From Bacteroidaceae bacterium (GTDB taxonomy: Bacteria; Bacteroidota; Bacteroidia; Bacteroidales; Bacteroidaceae): DNA of 50,169 bases. The stretch spans positions 1-50,169 of the forward strand of contig JAFYQQ010000033.1 of assembly GCA_017559845.1 (NCBI GenBank). The letters are read 5' to 3'. The notes beneath the pieces are model-generated. The model saw nothing but the letters and a program-made list of their open reading frames with translations, had not been told where the DNA came from and did not search any database. A program made the position numbers and the translations under genes. Positions 1 through 9,048 of the stretch are shown here, piece after piece (position 1 is the first letter of the stretch; each line of letters opens with the position of its first letter).

Positions 1-633
1 ACCAAAGGACCACAGCGTCATTTCAGAAATGAATGTCTTTGCCGGGCAATGGTGAACTTTAACATGATTGACACTGTAAGTAGAGGAATCAAGAAGATGT
101 TCAACGAACAGTGGCGTCGTCATTTTCCGATGCCCGATTATGAGATAGATGCAACAAACAAAGAGGTAGGTGTAAAAATATATGGTAATTCCATCAATGA
201 GAAATATACCAAACTCTTAAAGGAAAATGACACGTTATCTTTGGACGATTGTATATTGTTGGATGCCGTACAAAAAGGGCATCGTATTTCGGAGGACAAT
301 GTGGTGGCACTATTGGAAAGAGGCTTGTTAGAGGGAGATTGTTCTGAGTTTCGTATTTCGCTTGATGTAGCAAAGAAGACTCGCCAATTACCGGAATATA
401 CACGTAACAAAGGCCTTGACAAATCTAAAATTCAGCAAATGATTTTGCAGTATTTGCAAAACGCAGGTACAACAGGAGCAAAACGTGATGCCATATTCGA
501 TTATTTGAAGGAAGTACTGCCGCAAAATAAGACACATGAGCAACAAGAACGAATGTTGGGCAACATTCTTTCAGAGATGAAAGAAAACGGATTAATCATT
601 CCTGAAGGTCGAACTTGGTTCTTGAAGTCGTAA
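1..633 (+). CDS. C-terminal part of AlbA_2-type ATP-binding transcriptional regulator (partial)
   Basis: The reading frame is open from the first base of the window, so this is the 3' end of a longer gene; the in-frame ATG at 49 is probably internal. The visible 210 residues begin with the stretch around NECLCRAMVNFNMIDTVSRG, which matches the end of the GHKL-like ATP-binding domain (HATPase_c_4) found in AlbA_2/Schlafen-like regulators. A linker follows, and then a C-terminal winged-helix region of about 75 residues (KSKIQQMILQYL to WFLKS) suited to DNA binding. The family is known as putative transcriptional regulators with an N-terminal AlbA_2 domain, here outside the window. Family assignment rests on the C-terminal part only. 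A different remnant of this kind of winged helix occurs at 41065-41250. Confidence 0.7.
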   Translation, partial: TKGPQRHFRNECLCRAMVNFNMIDTVSRGIKKMFNEQWRRHFPMPDYEIDATNKEVGVKIYGNSINEKYTKLLKENDTLSLDDCILLDAVQKGHRISEDNVVALLERGLLEGDCSEFRISLDVAKKTRQLPEYTRNKGLDKSKIQQMILQYLQNAGTTGAKRDAIFDYLKEVLPQNKTHEQQERMLGNILSEMKENGLIIPEGRTWFLKS

Positions 634-877
634 TCTAAAATTATGACTGAAATACGACTAATTATGACTATTTATAACTATAAAAGGGGATTATAACTTA
701 AAAAGTAGCCAAAATCTTTGCTCAATCAAGGAATTTGGCTACTATGAAAACATCAAGATTTATGAATAAAGATGGAATGAGTTTTTGATGATGTAATGCA
801 TTATTTGCTGATTTACTGCCTTTTTTATACGAATTATTCGTATCTTTGTTGATAAATACTTAAAATCAGAGAAAAAG
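634..877. other. Intergenic region with hairpin and direct repeats
   Basis: No gene is visible. At 641-700 the sequence repeats ATTATGACTA-like units about three times. A hairpin lies at 704-743 (AGTAGCCAAA paired with TTTGGCTACT). Its A-run precedes the 5' arm, so the U-tract would be on the - strand; it may end transcription of the upstream gene without a U-tract or act bidirectionally. A -7-like box TATCTTTG at 841-848 precedes the glycan genes. Confidence 0.5.
841..848 (+). promoter_or_regulatory. Bacteroidetes -7 box for the glycan-degradation genes
   Basis: TATCTTTG matches the TAnnTTTG consensus and lies 30 bases before the ATG at 878. No clear TTTG -33 element is found at the expected distance, so strength is uncertain and an activator may be needed. 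Confidence 0.5.
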
Positions 878-3682
878 ATGAAATGTTTTCCCCTCGCATT
901 TGTCTTGATGTCCGCTTTGACGGTGTCCGCACAGCAGAAAGTCAAGGTGTCGGATTTGGACCTGACCAAGATGAAACAGGAATATGGTGTGGCGCTTGTC
1001 GGCAAGACAGTTACGGCGGAAGTGCCTCGAATCAACGGCATGGCGTATAAAAATGTCATTGGTGCGCACGCCAAGAGCGTATTGAAGATTCTTCTTGAAA
1101 AGGATGCCTTGCGGTTCAGAGCCGATGTGGGTGTGGCCGATTGCGGTACGAATCCCGAAGATGGAAGTTTGGCTGTATCTCCCTTAGTGGACGGAACCAA
1201 AATCCTTTGGAAACGGAACGGTGAAGAAAAACAATTTGCAGGTTTGGTGTGGAAAAACGGAAAGATTGAGAGAGGATCGGTATGTTTTGTGGTGAAGGGA
1301 GACGGCAAGGAACTTTTCAACAGCGGCGTGGTCAGAGGTGGCGAAAGTCCGGTCCATGTGGATGTGGACCTGAAAGGTGTTTCGCTATTGGAAATGTATG
1401 CCCTACCCACGGATGATGGCGCGAGCGGAGACCATGCGTTGTGGATTTCACCCGAGATAGAATATATCGCCAAGACCCCTCGAACAACCGATGCAGGAGC
1501 GATTGACCAAGGTCCCGAGATGACAGAAGAGACGGCAGACCACCTCATGCGTAAGATGAAGGAATTGCCCGTATTCAATAGTGTGGCATCGGATAAGACA
1601 CCGTTTGATTGGCTACTCTCGCCCGAGAAGTCAGAGGCGCGAATCTACGTTTCGGCAGACGGGAAAAGTATTGTGGCGGCGAATGCCATGGTGTCTCGCA
1701 CGTTCCGCATCTTTCCCAACCTTGCCACAACGGATTATGTGAACCGCATGACGGGAGAGAGTATGCTGCGTGCCGTGAGCGGAGAGGGAACCGTTTGCAT
1801 TGACGGGAAGGAATATGCCATAGGCGGACTCAACGGTCAGCCCGAACGGGGTTATATCAAGGAAGAGTGGCTGGACGGACTCATCACCGTTCCGGAGTCG
1901 TTCATGGTGGAGGACTTTGAGGTGGTGCCTATACGGGAGGAAATCAAATGGGCGCGCCGCCGTTGGGCGCTGAACAAGGAGTCGGCTACGGGTAGCGAGT
2001 TGGTCTTCACACTTCGTGGCGACAAGGCGATGAGCGATGTGGCGGTGAAACTGTATTTCTCCGTGTACGACCATATTCCGGTCATACGGAAGCGCATGGA
2101 AATTGTGAACCGTTCCGCCTTTTCCATAAACGTAACTTCGTTCAAACTCGAACGTTTGGCGTTTGCCGAACCCGAATCGCCCGTGGGCGGAAATCCCAAC
2201 AAGTTCCTGTTGCCCAACATTCACGTAGAAAGTGATTTCCATGCCGGCGGAGGCTTTACCGAGAAAGAAACGGACGTGACGGAAAAGTGGGTGGTGGACC
2301 CTGCCTATACATCGCAACGCAATTATCCCATGATGACGCCTTGCATCATGGAGGTGGCACCCCCGTTAGGTCCCGACCAACGCATTGGGGCTGGACAGAC
2401 GTTCCGTTCCTTCAGCGTCTACGAGATGCCCTTTGACAGCTATGACCGCGAACGAAAGGGACTCTTCACCCGCAGGTTCCAACTCGCCATTGCGCCTTGG
2501 ATCTCGGAGAATCCAATCTTCCTGCACCTCACATCCACCGACCCAGCCGTGGTGCGCCGAGCCGTGGACCAATGTGCCAAGTGCGGATACGAGATGATAA
2601 TCCTCAGCTTCGGTTCGGGGCTGAACGCCGAAGACATTTCCGAAGCCAACATAGCCAAATACCGCGAGTTTGTTGACTATGCCCGTTCCAAGGGCATTGA
2701 GATGGGGTGCTATTCCCTTTTGGCGAGCCGTTGGATCAGTGATGAGGTGGACGTCATCAATCCCAAGACCGGCAAGCGGGGCGGCATGACGTTCGGCAGT
2801 TCGCCCTGCCTGTGTAGCGATTGGGGATACGACTATTTCCACAAGATAAAGACCTTCTTTGAGAAGACGGGCATGATGTGCTTCGAGCACGACGGCTCTT
2901 ATCCCGGAGACCCTTGTGCCTCCACCGTACACACGCATCATCGCGGACTTGCAGACTCCCAGTGGAATCAATTCTACAAGGTTTCCGAGTTGTATAAGTG
3001 GATGTGCGAGCAGGGCATTTACATGAATGTGCCCGACTACTATTTCCTCAATGGCACCTCCAAGGTGGGCATTGGTTACAGGGAGGTGAATTGGTCCCTC
3101 CCACGAGACCGTCAGCTCATTCATACCCGTCAGCTCAACTACGACTGCACTTGGGAACGCCTGCCGTCCTCGTTGTGGAGTTTTGTCCCCTTGGTACAGT
3201 ATCACGGAGGAGGTGCGGCCGCCACACTTGAGCCACTCTCCGAGCACCTCTATGAATACAAGACGCTGATGTTCCAAAACTATGGCGCCGGCGTACAAGC
3301 CTGCTACCGCGGTCCGCGGCTCTATGACACGGAAGAGACCAAGGCGGCTGTGGTGGAAACCATCTCGTGGTACAAGCGGTATCGCGACATCCTCAACAGC
3401 GACATCATTCATCTGCGCAAGCCCGACGCTCGCGATTGGGACGGCATCATGCACGTCAATCCTGCGCTGAAGCAGAAGGCGCTTGCCATGTTCTATAACC
3501 CCACAGACAAGGAAATGGTGCGCCACGTCACCCTGCCGCTCTACTATACCGGCTTGCAGGGCAAGGCGCGCATCAGGGAACAGGAGGGACGCTCCAAGAC
3601 CTACCGTTTGGATGCTGACCACAGCGTTCGTCTCACCGTCACCATCCCTGCGGGCGGTTACACATGGTATGTGGTGGAATGA
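878..3682 (+). CDS. NPCBM-domain, alpha-galactosidase-like glycoside hydrolase
   Basis: The protein has 934 residues. The signal peptide (MKCFPLAFVLMSALTVSA) is probably cut by signal peptidase I near residue 18, so export to the periplasm is expected. Residues ~20-200 resemble an NPCBM carbohydrate-binding module (VIGAHAKSVLKILL). Residues ~260-520 look like the beta-rich N-terminal part of GH36-type enzymes. Residues ~560-830 form a likely TIM barrel containing EHDGSYPGD and NVPDYYFLNG, whose acidic residues are candidates for catalysis, and a small beta domain closes the protein. Proteins like this are usually annotated as alpha-galactosidase, but I cannot place it in a characterised GH family and substrate is inferred only. 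It is first of three co-directional glycan genes; the next ATG lies ~50 bases beyond its stop. Confidence 0.7.
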   Translation: MKCFPLAFVLMSALTVSAQQKVKVSDLDLTKMKQEYGVALVGKTVTAEVPRINGMAYKNVIGAHAKSVLKILLEKDALRFRADVGVADCGTNPEDGSLAVSPLVDGTKILWKRNGEEKQFAGLVWKNGKIERGSVCFVVKGDGKELFNSGVVRGGESPVHVDVDLKGVSLLEMYALPTDDGASGDHALWISPEIEYIAKTPRTTDAGAIDQGPEMTEETADHLMRKMKELPVFNSVASDKTPFDWLLSPEKSEARIYVSADGKSIVAANAMVSRTFRIFPNLATTDYVNRMTGESMLRAVSGEGTVCIDGKEYAIGGLNGQPERGYIKEEWLDGLITVPESFMVEDFEVVPIREEIKWARRRWALNKESATGSELVFTLRGDKAMSDVAVKLYFSVYDHIPVIRKRMEIVNRSAFSINVTSFKLERLAFAEPESPVGGNPNKFLLPNIHVESDFHAGGGFTEKETDVTEKWVVDPAYTSQRNYPMMTPCIMEVAPPLGPDQRIGAGQTFRSFSVYEMPFDSYDRERKGLFTRRFQLAIAPWISENPIFLHLTSTDPAVVRRAVDQCAKCGYEMIILSFGSGLNAEDISEANIAKYREFVDYARSKGIEMGCYSLLASRWISDEVDVINPKTGKRGGMTFGSSPCLCSDWGYDYFHKIKTFFEKTGMMCFEHDGSYPGDPCASTVHTHHRGLADSQWNQFYKVSELYKWMCEQGIYMNVPDYYFLNGTSKVGIGYREVNWSLPRDRQLIHTRQLNYDCTWERLPSSLWSFVPLVQYHGGGAAATLEPLSEHLYEYKTLMFQNYGAGVQACYRGPRLYDTEETKAAVVETISWYKRYRDILNSDIIHLRKPDARDWDGIMHVNPALKQKALAMFYNPTDKEMVRHVTLPLYYTGLQGKARIREQEGRSKTYRLDADHSVRLTVTIPAGGYTWYVVE

Positions 3683-3738
3683 CAGTGCATATCCGCATCA
3701 GAACAAAAAAACATAACACAGAAAAATACATGCATTTT

Positions 3739-5619
3739 ATGAAGAAAAGACATCTATTCCTTGCCGCGGCCACAGCGCTGCTTGCGGCATGTGAGCCTGC
3801 GGTAAAGGCTCCCGAAGCCGTTCTTCCCATTCCCGAACCGAAACAGGTGGAGTGGCAGAAGATGGAGACCTATGCCTTTGTGCATTTCGGACTGAACACC
3901 TTCAACGACCGCGAGTGGGGTTATGGCGACACCGACCCTGCCACGTTCAATCCTGCCAAGTTGGACTGTGAACAGTGGGTGCAGACCTTTGTGGCAGCCG
4001 GTATGAAGGGCGTAATCTTTACCGCCAAGCATCATGACGGTTTCTGCCTGTGGCCCACACAGCTTACGGAATACTGCATCCGCAACTCGCCCTACAAGGA
4101 CGGCAAGGGCGATGTGGTGGGCGAATTGGCGGCGGCCTGTAAGAAATATGGCATCAAGTTTGCCGTCTACCTGAGCCCATGGGACCGCAACCACGCCGAA
4201 TACGCCACACCGGCCTATGTGGACTATTTCCACGCACAGCTGCACGAACTGATGACCAACTATGGCGAAGTCTTCGAGGTTTGGTTCGACGGAGCCAACG
4301 GTGGCGACGGGTGGTATGGCGGAGCCAAGGACAGCCGCACCATTGACCGCAAGCACTATTATAACTATCTTAAGATTTACGAGATGTTGGACGAATTGCA
4401 GCCACAGGCAATCATCTTCTCCGATGGCGGTCCCGGTTGCCGTTGGGTGGGCAACGAACGCGGTTTTGCCGGTGCCACCAATTGGTCGTTCCTCCGTGCC
4501 GGCGAGGTTTTCCCCGGATACAGCAAGCACTACATCCTGCAATACGGACATGCCGACGGCAACCAATGGGTGCCTGCCGAATGTGACGTCAGTATCCGCC
4601 CGGGTTGGTTCTACCATCCCGAACAGGACGGACATGTGAAGACCGTGGAGCAACTCACCGACCTCTACTACCGCTCCGTGGGTCACAACGCTACCTTGCT
4701 GCTCAACTTCCCTGTTGACCGCAACGGACTTGTACACCCCATTGACAGCGCCAACGCCGTCAACTTCCGCAAGAACATAGATAAGCAGTTGGCGGACAAC
4801 CTGTTGAAGAAGATTGTCCCCACCGTCAGCGACGAACGTGGCGGACGATTCCGCGCCAAGGCTATCACCGACGGCAAGTACGACACCTATTGGGCTGCCC
4901 ACGACAGCGTGCTGACCGCTACCATTGAGTTCAGCCTGCCGCAAGCCACAAAGGTGAACCGCATGATGTTGCAGGAGTACATCCCCTTGGGACAACGTGT
5001 GAAGTCCTTCACCGTGGAATATGACAAGGACGGCGCTTGGCTGCCCGTCAAGCTGAACGAGGAAACCACCACCATCGGCTACAAGCGACTGTTGCGCTTC
5101 GAGACCGTGGAGACCGCCAAGCTGCGCGTAAGCATCACCGATTCGCGTGCTTGCCCCACCATCAACAACATTGAGGCATACTATGCGGGAGAAACGGCAG
5201 ACGTGGCGTTCAGCAGTCGTGTGGAAGACCTCCGCAGTTATCCCTTCACCCTCATGGACGTAAGCGAGGAAGAGGCGTTGAAGGCAACGGACAAGGATGC
5301 CGCCACCACCTGTTTCATGGACGGCGACCGTGTTGTCTTCGACCTCGGCGGCGAGAAGACCATCCGCGCCCTGCATTACCTGCCCGACCAAGGCGAACCT
5401 GCACAGGGACTGATTTCCCACTACGAGATTGCCGTAGGCACCGACCCTGCCGCCCTCACAGTGGTGAAGGAAGGCGAGTTCAGCAACATCCGCAACAATC
5501 CCATCTTACAGTCGGTCTACTTCTCTCCCGTCATTGCCCGTTACGTGTCGCTCCGTGCTGTGCGTATGGTTGAGGAGGGTGATAAACGTATGGGCTTTGC
5601 TGCCCTTGCGGTTGAATGA
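3739..5619 (+). CDS. GH29 alpha-L-fucosidase, lipoprotein
   Basis: The enzyme hydrolyses terminal alpha-linked L-fucose. I start it at ATG 3739 (MKKRHLFLAAATALLAACEP), which gives a short lipoprotein signal with lipobox LAAC and 626 residues; ATG 3730 is an alternative, and the longer frame from 3664 would overlap the previous gene. The catalytic barrel includes HFGLNTFNDREWG, TAKHHDGFCLWP, LSPWDRNH and VWFDGANG, whose Asp near residue 183 is the expected GH29 nucleophile. The LSPWDRNH form and overall pattern suggest subfamily B (alpha-1,3/1,4-fucosidases acting on branched Lewis-type structures), an inference. Residues from ~380 onward contain two galactose-binding-like (F5/8 type C) modules. 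It sits between the alpha-galactosidase-like gene and the GH95 gene, so joint action on fucosylated glycans is likely. Confidence 0.9.
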   Translation: MKKRHLFLAAATALLAACEPAVKAPEAVLPIPEPKQVEWQKMETYAFVHFGLNTFNDREWGYGDTDPATFNPAKLDCEQWVQTFVAAGMKGVIFTAKHHDGFCLWPTQLTEYCIRNSPYKDGKGDVVGELAAACKKYGIKFAVYLSPWDRNHAEYATPAYVDYFHAQLHELMTNYGEVFEVWFDGANGGDGWYGGAKDSRTIDRKHYYNYLKIYEMLDELQPQAIIFSDGGPGCRWVGNERGFAGATNWSFLRAGEVFPGYSKHYILQYGHADGNQWVPAECDVSIRPGWFYHPEQDGHVKTVEQLTDLYYRSVGHNATLLLNFPVDRNGLVHPIDSANAVNFRKNIDKQLADNLLKKIVPTVSDERGGRFRAKAITDGKYDTYWAAHDSVLTATIEFSLPQATKVNRMMLQEYIPLGQRVKSFTVEYDKDGAWLPVKLNEETTTIGYKRLLRFETVETAKLRVSITDSRACPTINNIEAYYAGETADVAFSSRVEDLRSYPFTLMDVSEEEALKATDKDAATTCFMDGDRVVFDLGGEKTIRALHYLPDQGEPAQGLISHYEIAVGTDPAALTVVKEGEFSNIRNNPILQSVYFSPVIARYVSLRAVRMVEEGDKRMGFAALAVE

Positions 5620-5621
5620 TT

Positions 5622-5726
5622 GATGCAAAATGCAAAATGCAAAGGAGTGAGTGCAGAGCATCAAACTTGCTTGAATGCTATGCCGAGCGACGCCGCATTT
5701 CGGCGTAGCCAAAATGCAAAGGAGTG
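5622..5726. repeat. Dispersed ~100-bp repeat, copy A
   Basis: This stretch begins and ends with AAAATGCAAAGGAGTGA and contains the palindrome-like core GACGCCGCATTTCGGCGTAG. A second, diverged copy lies at 11641-11739. It fills the gap between the GH29 and GH95 genes. Confidence 0.65.
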
Positions 5727-5764
5727 ATGAGCCATGAGCCATGAGCCATGAGCAGTGAGTTTTA
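5726..5764. repeat. Heptanucleotide repeat array (TGAGCCA type)
   Basis: Four to five head-to-tail heptamers of the form TGAGNNN (TGAGCCA three times, then TGAGCAG and TGAGTTT) end 25 bases before the GH95 start codon. The array would be in the leader of that gene if transcription continues from upstream. Confidence 0.75.
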
Positions 5765-5788
5765 AGCACCTAAGCTCTATAAAAAACA

Positions 5789-8700
5789 ATGAAACGAAAC
5801 ATAATTTTTAGCTTATTCCTTGCCCTCGCCATGGTGGTGTTTGGCAAGACGGACGCTGAGCGTCTGAAGTTGTGGTATGACAAGCCGGCGCAGCAGTGGG
5901 TGGAAGCCCTGCCGGTGGGTAACGGACGTTTGGGCGCCATGGTGTTTGGCAACCCGGGTGCCGAGCGTATCCAATTGAACGAAGAAACCGTGTGGACGGG
6001 TCATCCCAACAGCAATGCCCGCCCCGATGCGCTTGAGGCTATGCCCAAAATTAGGGAACTGATTTTCGCCGGCAAGTATCGCGAGGCGCAGAACATGACC
6101 GGCGCACGGGTCATCAGCAACACCAACCAATGTATGAGCTATCAGCCCGTGGGTGACTTGAATCTGACCTTCCCCGGTCATGAACGGTTCACGGATTACC
6201 GCCGCGAGCTGAACATTGCCGATGCTGTCACCACCACACAATATGACGTGGACGGCGTAACCTATAAGCGCGAGGTCTTCGCAAGTTTTGTCGACGATGT
6301 GGTGGTGGTTCGCCTCACCGCATCCAAGAAGGGTGCGCTTGCTTTTACGGCTAACCTGTCCTCGCCCCTGAAGGCTCAGGTTGCTGCCGAGAACGGGGCG
6401 CTTGTGATGCGCGGTGCTTCGGGCGGAAAGGACAATCTGCCCGGTGGCAAGCTAAAGTTCACCACTGTGCTCCGTGCCGAGACGGACGGTGGAGAGGTGG
6501 TGGCAGGCAACGACGGACTGCGTGTGAGCGGAGCCTCTGCCGTTACGCTCTTCGTCTCCATTGGCACCAATTTTGTCAACTATAAGGACATCAGTGGCGA
6601 TGCCGACAAGCGTGCCTTTGCCGCCCTCGATGCCGCCCAAGGCAAGAAATATGCCAAGCTTCTGAAGGCACATACTGAGAAGTATCAGCACTACTTCAAC
6701 CGTGTGAGTCTCGACTTGGGTGCCACGCCCGCCATGAATCTTACCACAGACAAGCGCGTGGAACAGTTTGCCACCGGTGACGACCCGCAGCTTGTGGAAC
6801 TCTACTTCCAATTCGGACGCTATCTGCTCATCTCCTGCTCTCAGCCCGGGGGGCAGGCTGCAAATCTTCAGGGCATTTGGAACGAGCACATAACGCCTCC
6901 TTGGGGCAGCAAGTACACCACCAACATCAATGCCGAGATGAACTATTGGCCCGCCGAGGTGACCCATCTGAGCGAACTGCACGAGCCCTTCATCCGCATG
7001 GCATGTGAGGTGGCGCAGACCGGCAGCGAGACCGCCCGTGTGATGTATGGCGCACGCGGATGGTGCCTGCACCACAACACCGACATTTGGCGTGCCACCG
7101 CTCCTGTGGACGGACCTTGGGGCATGTGGCCCACGGGTGGCGCATGGTTCTGCCAACACCTTTGGTGGCACTATCTTTATACCGGCGATGCCGGCTATCT
7201 CTCCCGTGTCTATCCCGTCATGAAGGGCGCAGCCGAGTTCTTCCTCGACATCATGGTGCCCGAACCCAAGCACGGATGGCTTGTGGTGCCCGTGGGCACA
7301 AGTCCCGAGAACGCCTATCAAGGACTGTATGTGGCTGACGGCATTACCATGGACAACCAAATGGTCTATGAACTCTTCACCAACGTGATGCAGGCTGCCG
7401 ATGTGCTCGCCCTTGACAAGGACTTTGTCCGCGAGGTAGCTGAAGCACGCTCCAAGATGGCACCCATGCAGATTGGACGCCACGGACAGCTACAGGAATG
7501 GAAGGAGGATTGGGACCGCACGGACGACCATCACCGCCACGTCTCTCATCTGTGGGGGCTTTTCCCCGGCAGTCTTGTTTCACCCTTCACCACGCCTGAG
7601 ATTTTCGAGGGTGTGCGCAACTCCTTAAACTATCGTGGCGACCCTGCTACGGGATGGAGTATGGGATGGAAGGTGTGCCTGTGGGCGCGACTGCTCGACG
7701 GCGACCGTGCCTATAAGCTCATCACCGAACAGCTCAGACCCTCGCAGGGTGGCAGTGGTGGAACCTATCCCAACCTCTTCGACGCGCATCCGCCCTTCCA
7801 AATTGACGGTAATTTTGGTTGTACGGCGGGCATTGCCGAGATGTTGATGCAGAGCCACGACGGTGCGGTGCACCTGCTGCCCGCCCTGCCCAAGCGGTGG
7901 GATGACGGAGAGGTGGGCGGACTCTGTGCCCGCGGAGGATTCGTCATTGAGAAGATGAGTTGGGAGGATGGAGAACTTGAGGAAATCCGCATTCGAAGCA
8001 CCCTTGGCGGCAACCTCCGTCTGCGCACCCAAACACCGCTTGCGGGCTTGACCGTGGCGGTGGGCCGCAATCCGAACCCCTTCTTTGCCGTGGCAGATGT
8101 GCCCAAGCCTGTGGTGTCCAAGGAAGCCAAGTTGCAGGTGAAAGCCGCCCCCAAGACTTATCTCTATGACATTGAGACCGTGGCAGGAAGAACCTATACC
8201 TTCCGTTGCGAGGAGCAAAGCCAAGCCCCAAGAGTGGCGGGCTTTTTCGATTTCTACGGTTTCGAAGGTACCGAGTATGACGATGGCGGCGTGAAGTACT
8301 ATATTGTGAAGCCCCGCACGGCAGCCAAGGGCAACCCGTGGGTGTGGCGCGCGCGTTTTTGGGGTCATGAGCCACAGACGGACAGGGCGATGCTTGAACG
8401 CGGATTCCACGTCTGTTATTGCGAGGTGGGTGACCTCTTTGGCTCGGAGAAAGCCATCAGCCGATGGGACCGCTTCTATACGTTTGCGCGTCGTCAGGGA
8501 CTTGCCAAGAAGGCTTGCCTTGAGGGCATGAGCCGTGGTGGTCTGATCGTTTACAATTGGACAGTGCGCAACACGGACAAGGTGGCGGCCATCTATGCCG
8601 ACGCACCCGTGATGGACTTGAAGTCGTGGCCCTTGAAATGCGACGGCTATGGCAGCCGAAATGTGCAGTATATGATGAAGGCTTATGGTTTCACCACGGA

Positions 8701-8962
8701 GGAGGATATCCGCCGTTGGAACATGAACCCCATTGACCATGCCCGCGCGATGGCGAAGAGCCGCATACCCATCCTCCACATAGTGGGCGACAAGGATACG
8801 GGTGTGCCCGTGGCAGAGAACACCGCCATTTTTGAACAGCGCTTGAAGCAGTATGGCGGCACCATGGAGGTTATCCACAAACCCGAATGTGGCCACCATC
8901 CGCACAGCCTTCCCGACCCCACTCCCATTGTGGAGTTTTATTTAAAGGCGGTGTGCCGGTGA
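5789..8962 (+). CDS. GH95 glycosidase fused to a C-terminal alpha/beta-hydrolase domain
   Basis: This 1057-residue secreted enzyme has a signal peptide ([19 protein letters not shown]). Residues ~25-790 are a full GH95 unit: [18 protein letters not shown] at the start, [14 protein letters not shown] near 377-390 with the two Asn that activate water, GQLQEW near 566 holding the probable general-acid Glu, and IDGNFG near 670 with the conserved Asp. GH95 members are alpha-1,2-L-fucosidases or alpha-L-galactosidases. Residues ~815-1057 add a second catalytic domain with nucleophile elbow GMSRGG near 915, Asp in VGDKDTG near 1000 and His in CGHHPH near 1033, an esterase- or peptidase-like Ser-Asp-His set. 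The normal GH95 length is ~780, so this is a real fusion in one frame. I infer that one protein removes an acyl group and the sugar. Confidence 0.9.
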   Translation: MKRNIIFSLFLALAMVVFGKTDAERLKLWYDKPAQQWVEALPVGNGRLGAMVFGNPGAERIQLNEETVWTGHPNSNARPDALEAMPKIRELIFAGKYREAQNMTGARVISNTNQCMSYQPVGDLNLTFPGHERFTDYRRELNIADAVTTTQYDVDGVTYKREVFASFVDDVVVVRLTASKKGALAFTANLSSPLKAQVAAENGALVMRGASGGKDNLPGGKLKFTTVLRAETDGGEVVAGNDGLRVSGASAVTLFVSIGTNFVNYKDISGDADKRAFAALDAAQGKKYAKLLKAHTEKYQHYFNRVSLDLGATPAMNLTTDKRVEQFATGDDPQLVELYFQFGRYLLISCSQPGGQAANLQGIWNEHITPPWGSKYTTNINAEMNYWPAEVTHLSELHEPFIRMACEVAQTGSETARVMYGARGWCLHHNTDIWRATAPVDGPWGMWPTGGAWFCQHLWWHYLYTGDAGYLSRVYPVMKGAAEFFLDIMVPEPKHGWLVVPVGTSPENAYQGLYVADGITMDNQMVYELFTNVMQAADVLALDKDFVREVAEARSKMAPMQIGRHGQLQEWKEDWDRTDDHHRHVSHLWGLFPGSLVSPFTTPEIFEGVRNSLNYRGDPATGWSMGWKVCLWARLLDGDRAYKLITEQLRPSQGGSGGTYPNLFDAHPPFQIDGNFGCTAGIAEMLMQSHDGAVHLLPALPKRWDDGEVGGLCARGGFVIEKMSWEDGELEEIRIRSTLGGNLRLRTQTPLAGLTVAVGRNPNPFFAVADVPKPVVSKEAKLQVKAAPKTYLYDIETVAGRTYTFRCEEQSQAPRVAGFFDFYGFEGTEYDDGGVKYYIVKPRTAAKGNPWVWRARFWGHEPQTDRAMLERGFHVCYCEVGDLFGSEKAISRWDRFYTFARRQGLAKKACLEGMSRGGLIVYNWTVRNTDKVAAIYADAPVMDLKSWPLKCDGYGSRNVQYMMKAYGFTTEEDIRRWNMNPIDHARAMAKSRIPILHIVGDKDTGVPVAENTAIFEQRLKQYGGTMEVIHKPECGHHPHSLPDPTPIVEFYLKAVCR

Positions 8963-8969
8963 GAAAAGA

Positions 8970-9004
8970 CCCTCCCCCCTGCCCCTCCCTCTATGGAGGG
9001 GAGT
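8970..9004. repeat. 35-bp repeat, inverted copy 1
   Basis: This C-rich segment is the exact reverse complement of 10366-10400. The pair brackets most of the aldo/keto reductase gene. The downstream DNA (9011-9046) is also partly inverted relative to 10330-10364. Confidence 0.85.
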
Positions 9005-9010
9005 AGTAAG

Positions 9011-9046
9011 AGAACTCACAACTCGCAACTCAAAGCTCACCGCTCC
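9011..9046. repeat. Heptanucleotide repeat array (complement of TGAGNNN)
   Basis: Units of the form NNNCTCA (AACTCAC, AACTCGC, AACTCAA, AGCTCAC) run up to the stop codon of the convergent aldo/keto reductase gene. Confidence 0.65.
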
Positions 9047-9048
9047 TC

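Noticed and set aside
760..1578. Long - strand frame opposite the NPCBM enzyme gene
   Set aside because: It is the shadow of a strongly coding + strand gene; composition is low in protein-like motifs.
3754..5421. 555-residue - strand frame opposite the GH29 gene
   Set aside because: Antisense to a clear fucosidase; the sequence is rich in Val, Gly and His as expected from the complement of GC-biased codons.
5726..5764. CRISPR-like repeats (heptamers)
   Set aside because: The repeat is only 7 bases and has no spacers.
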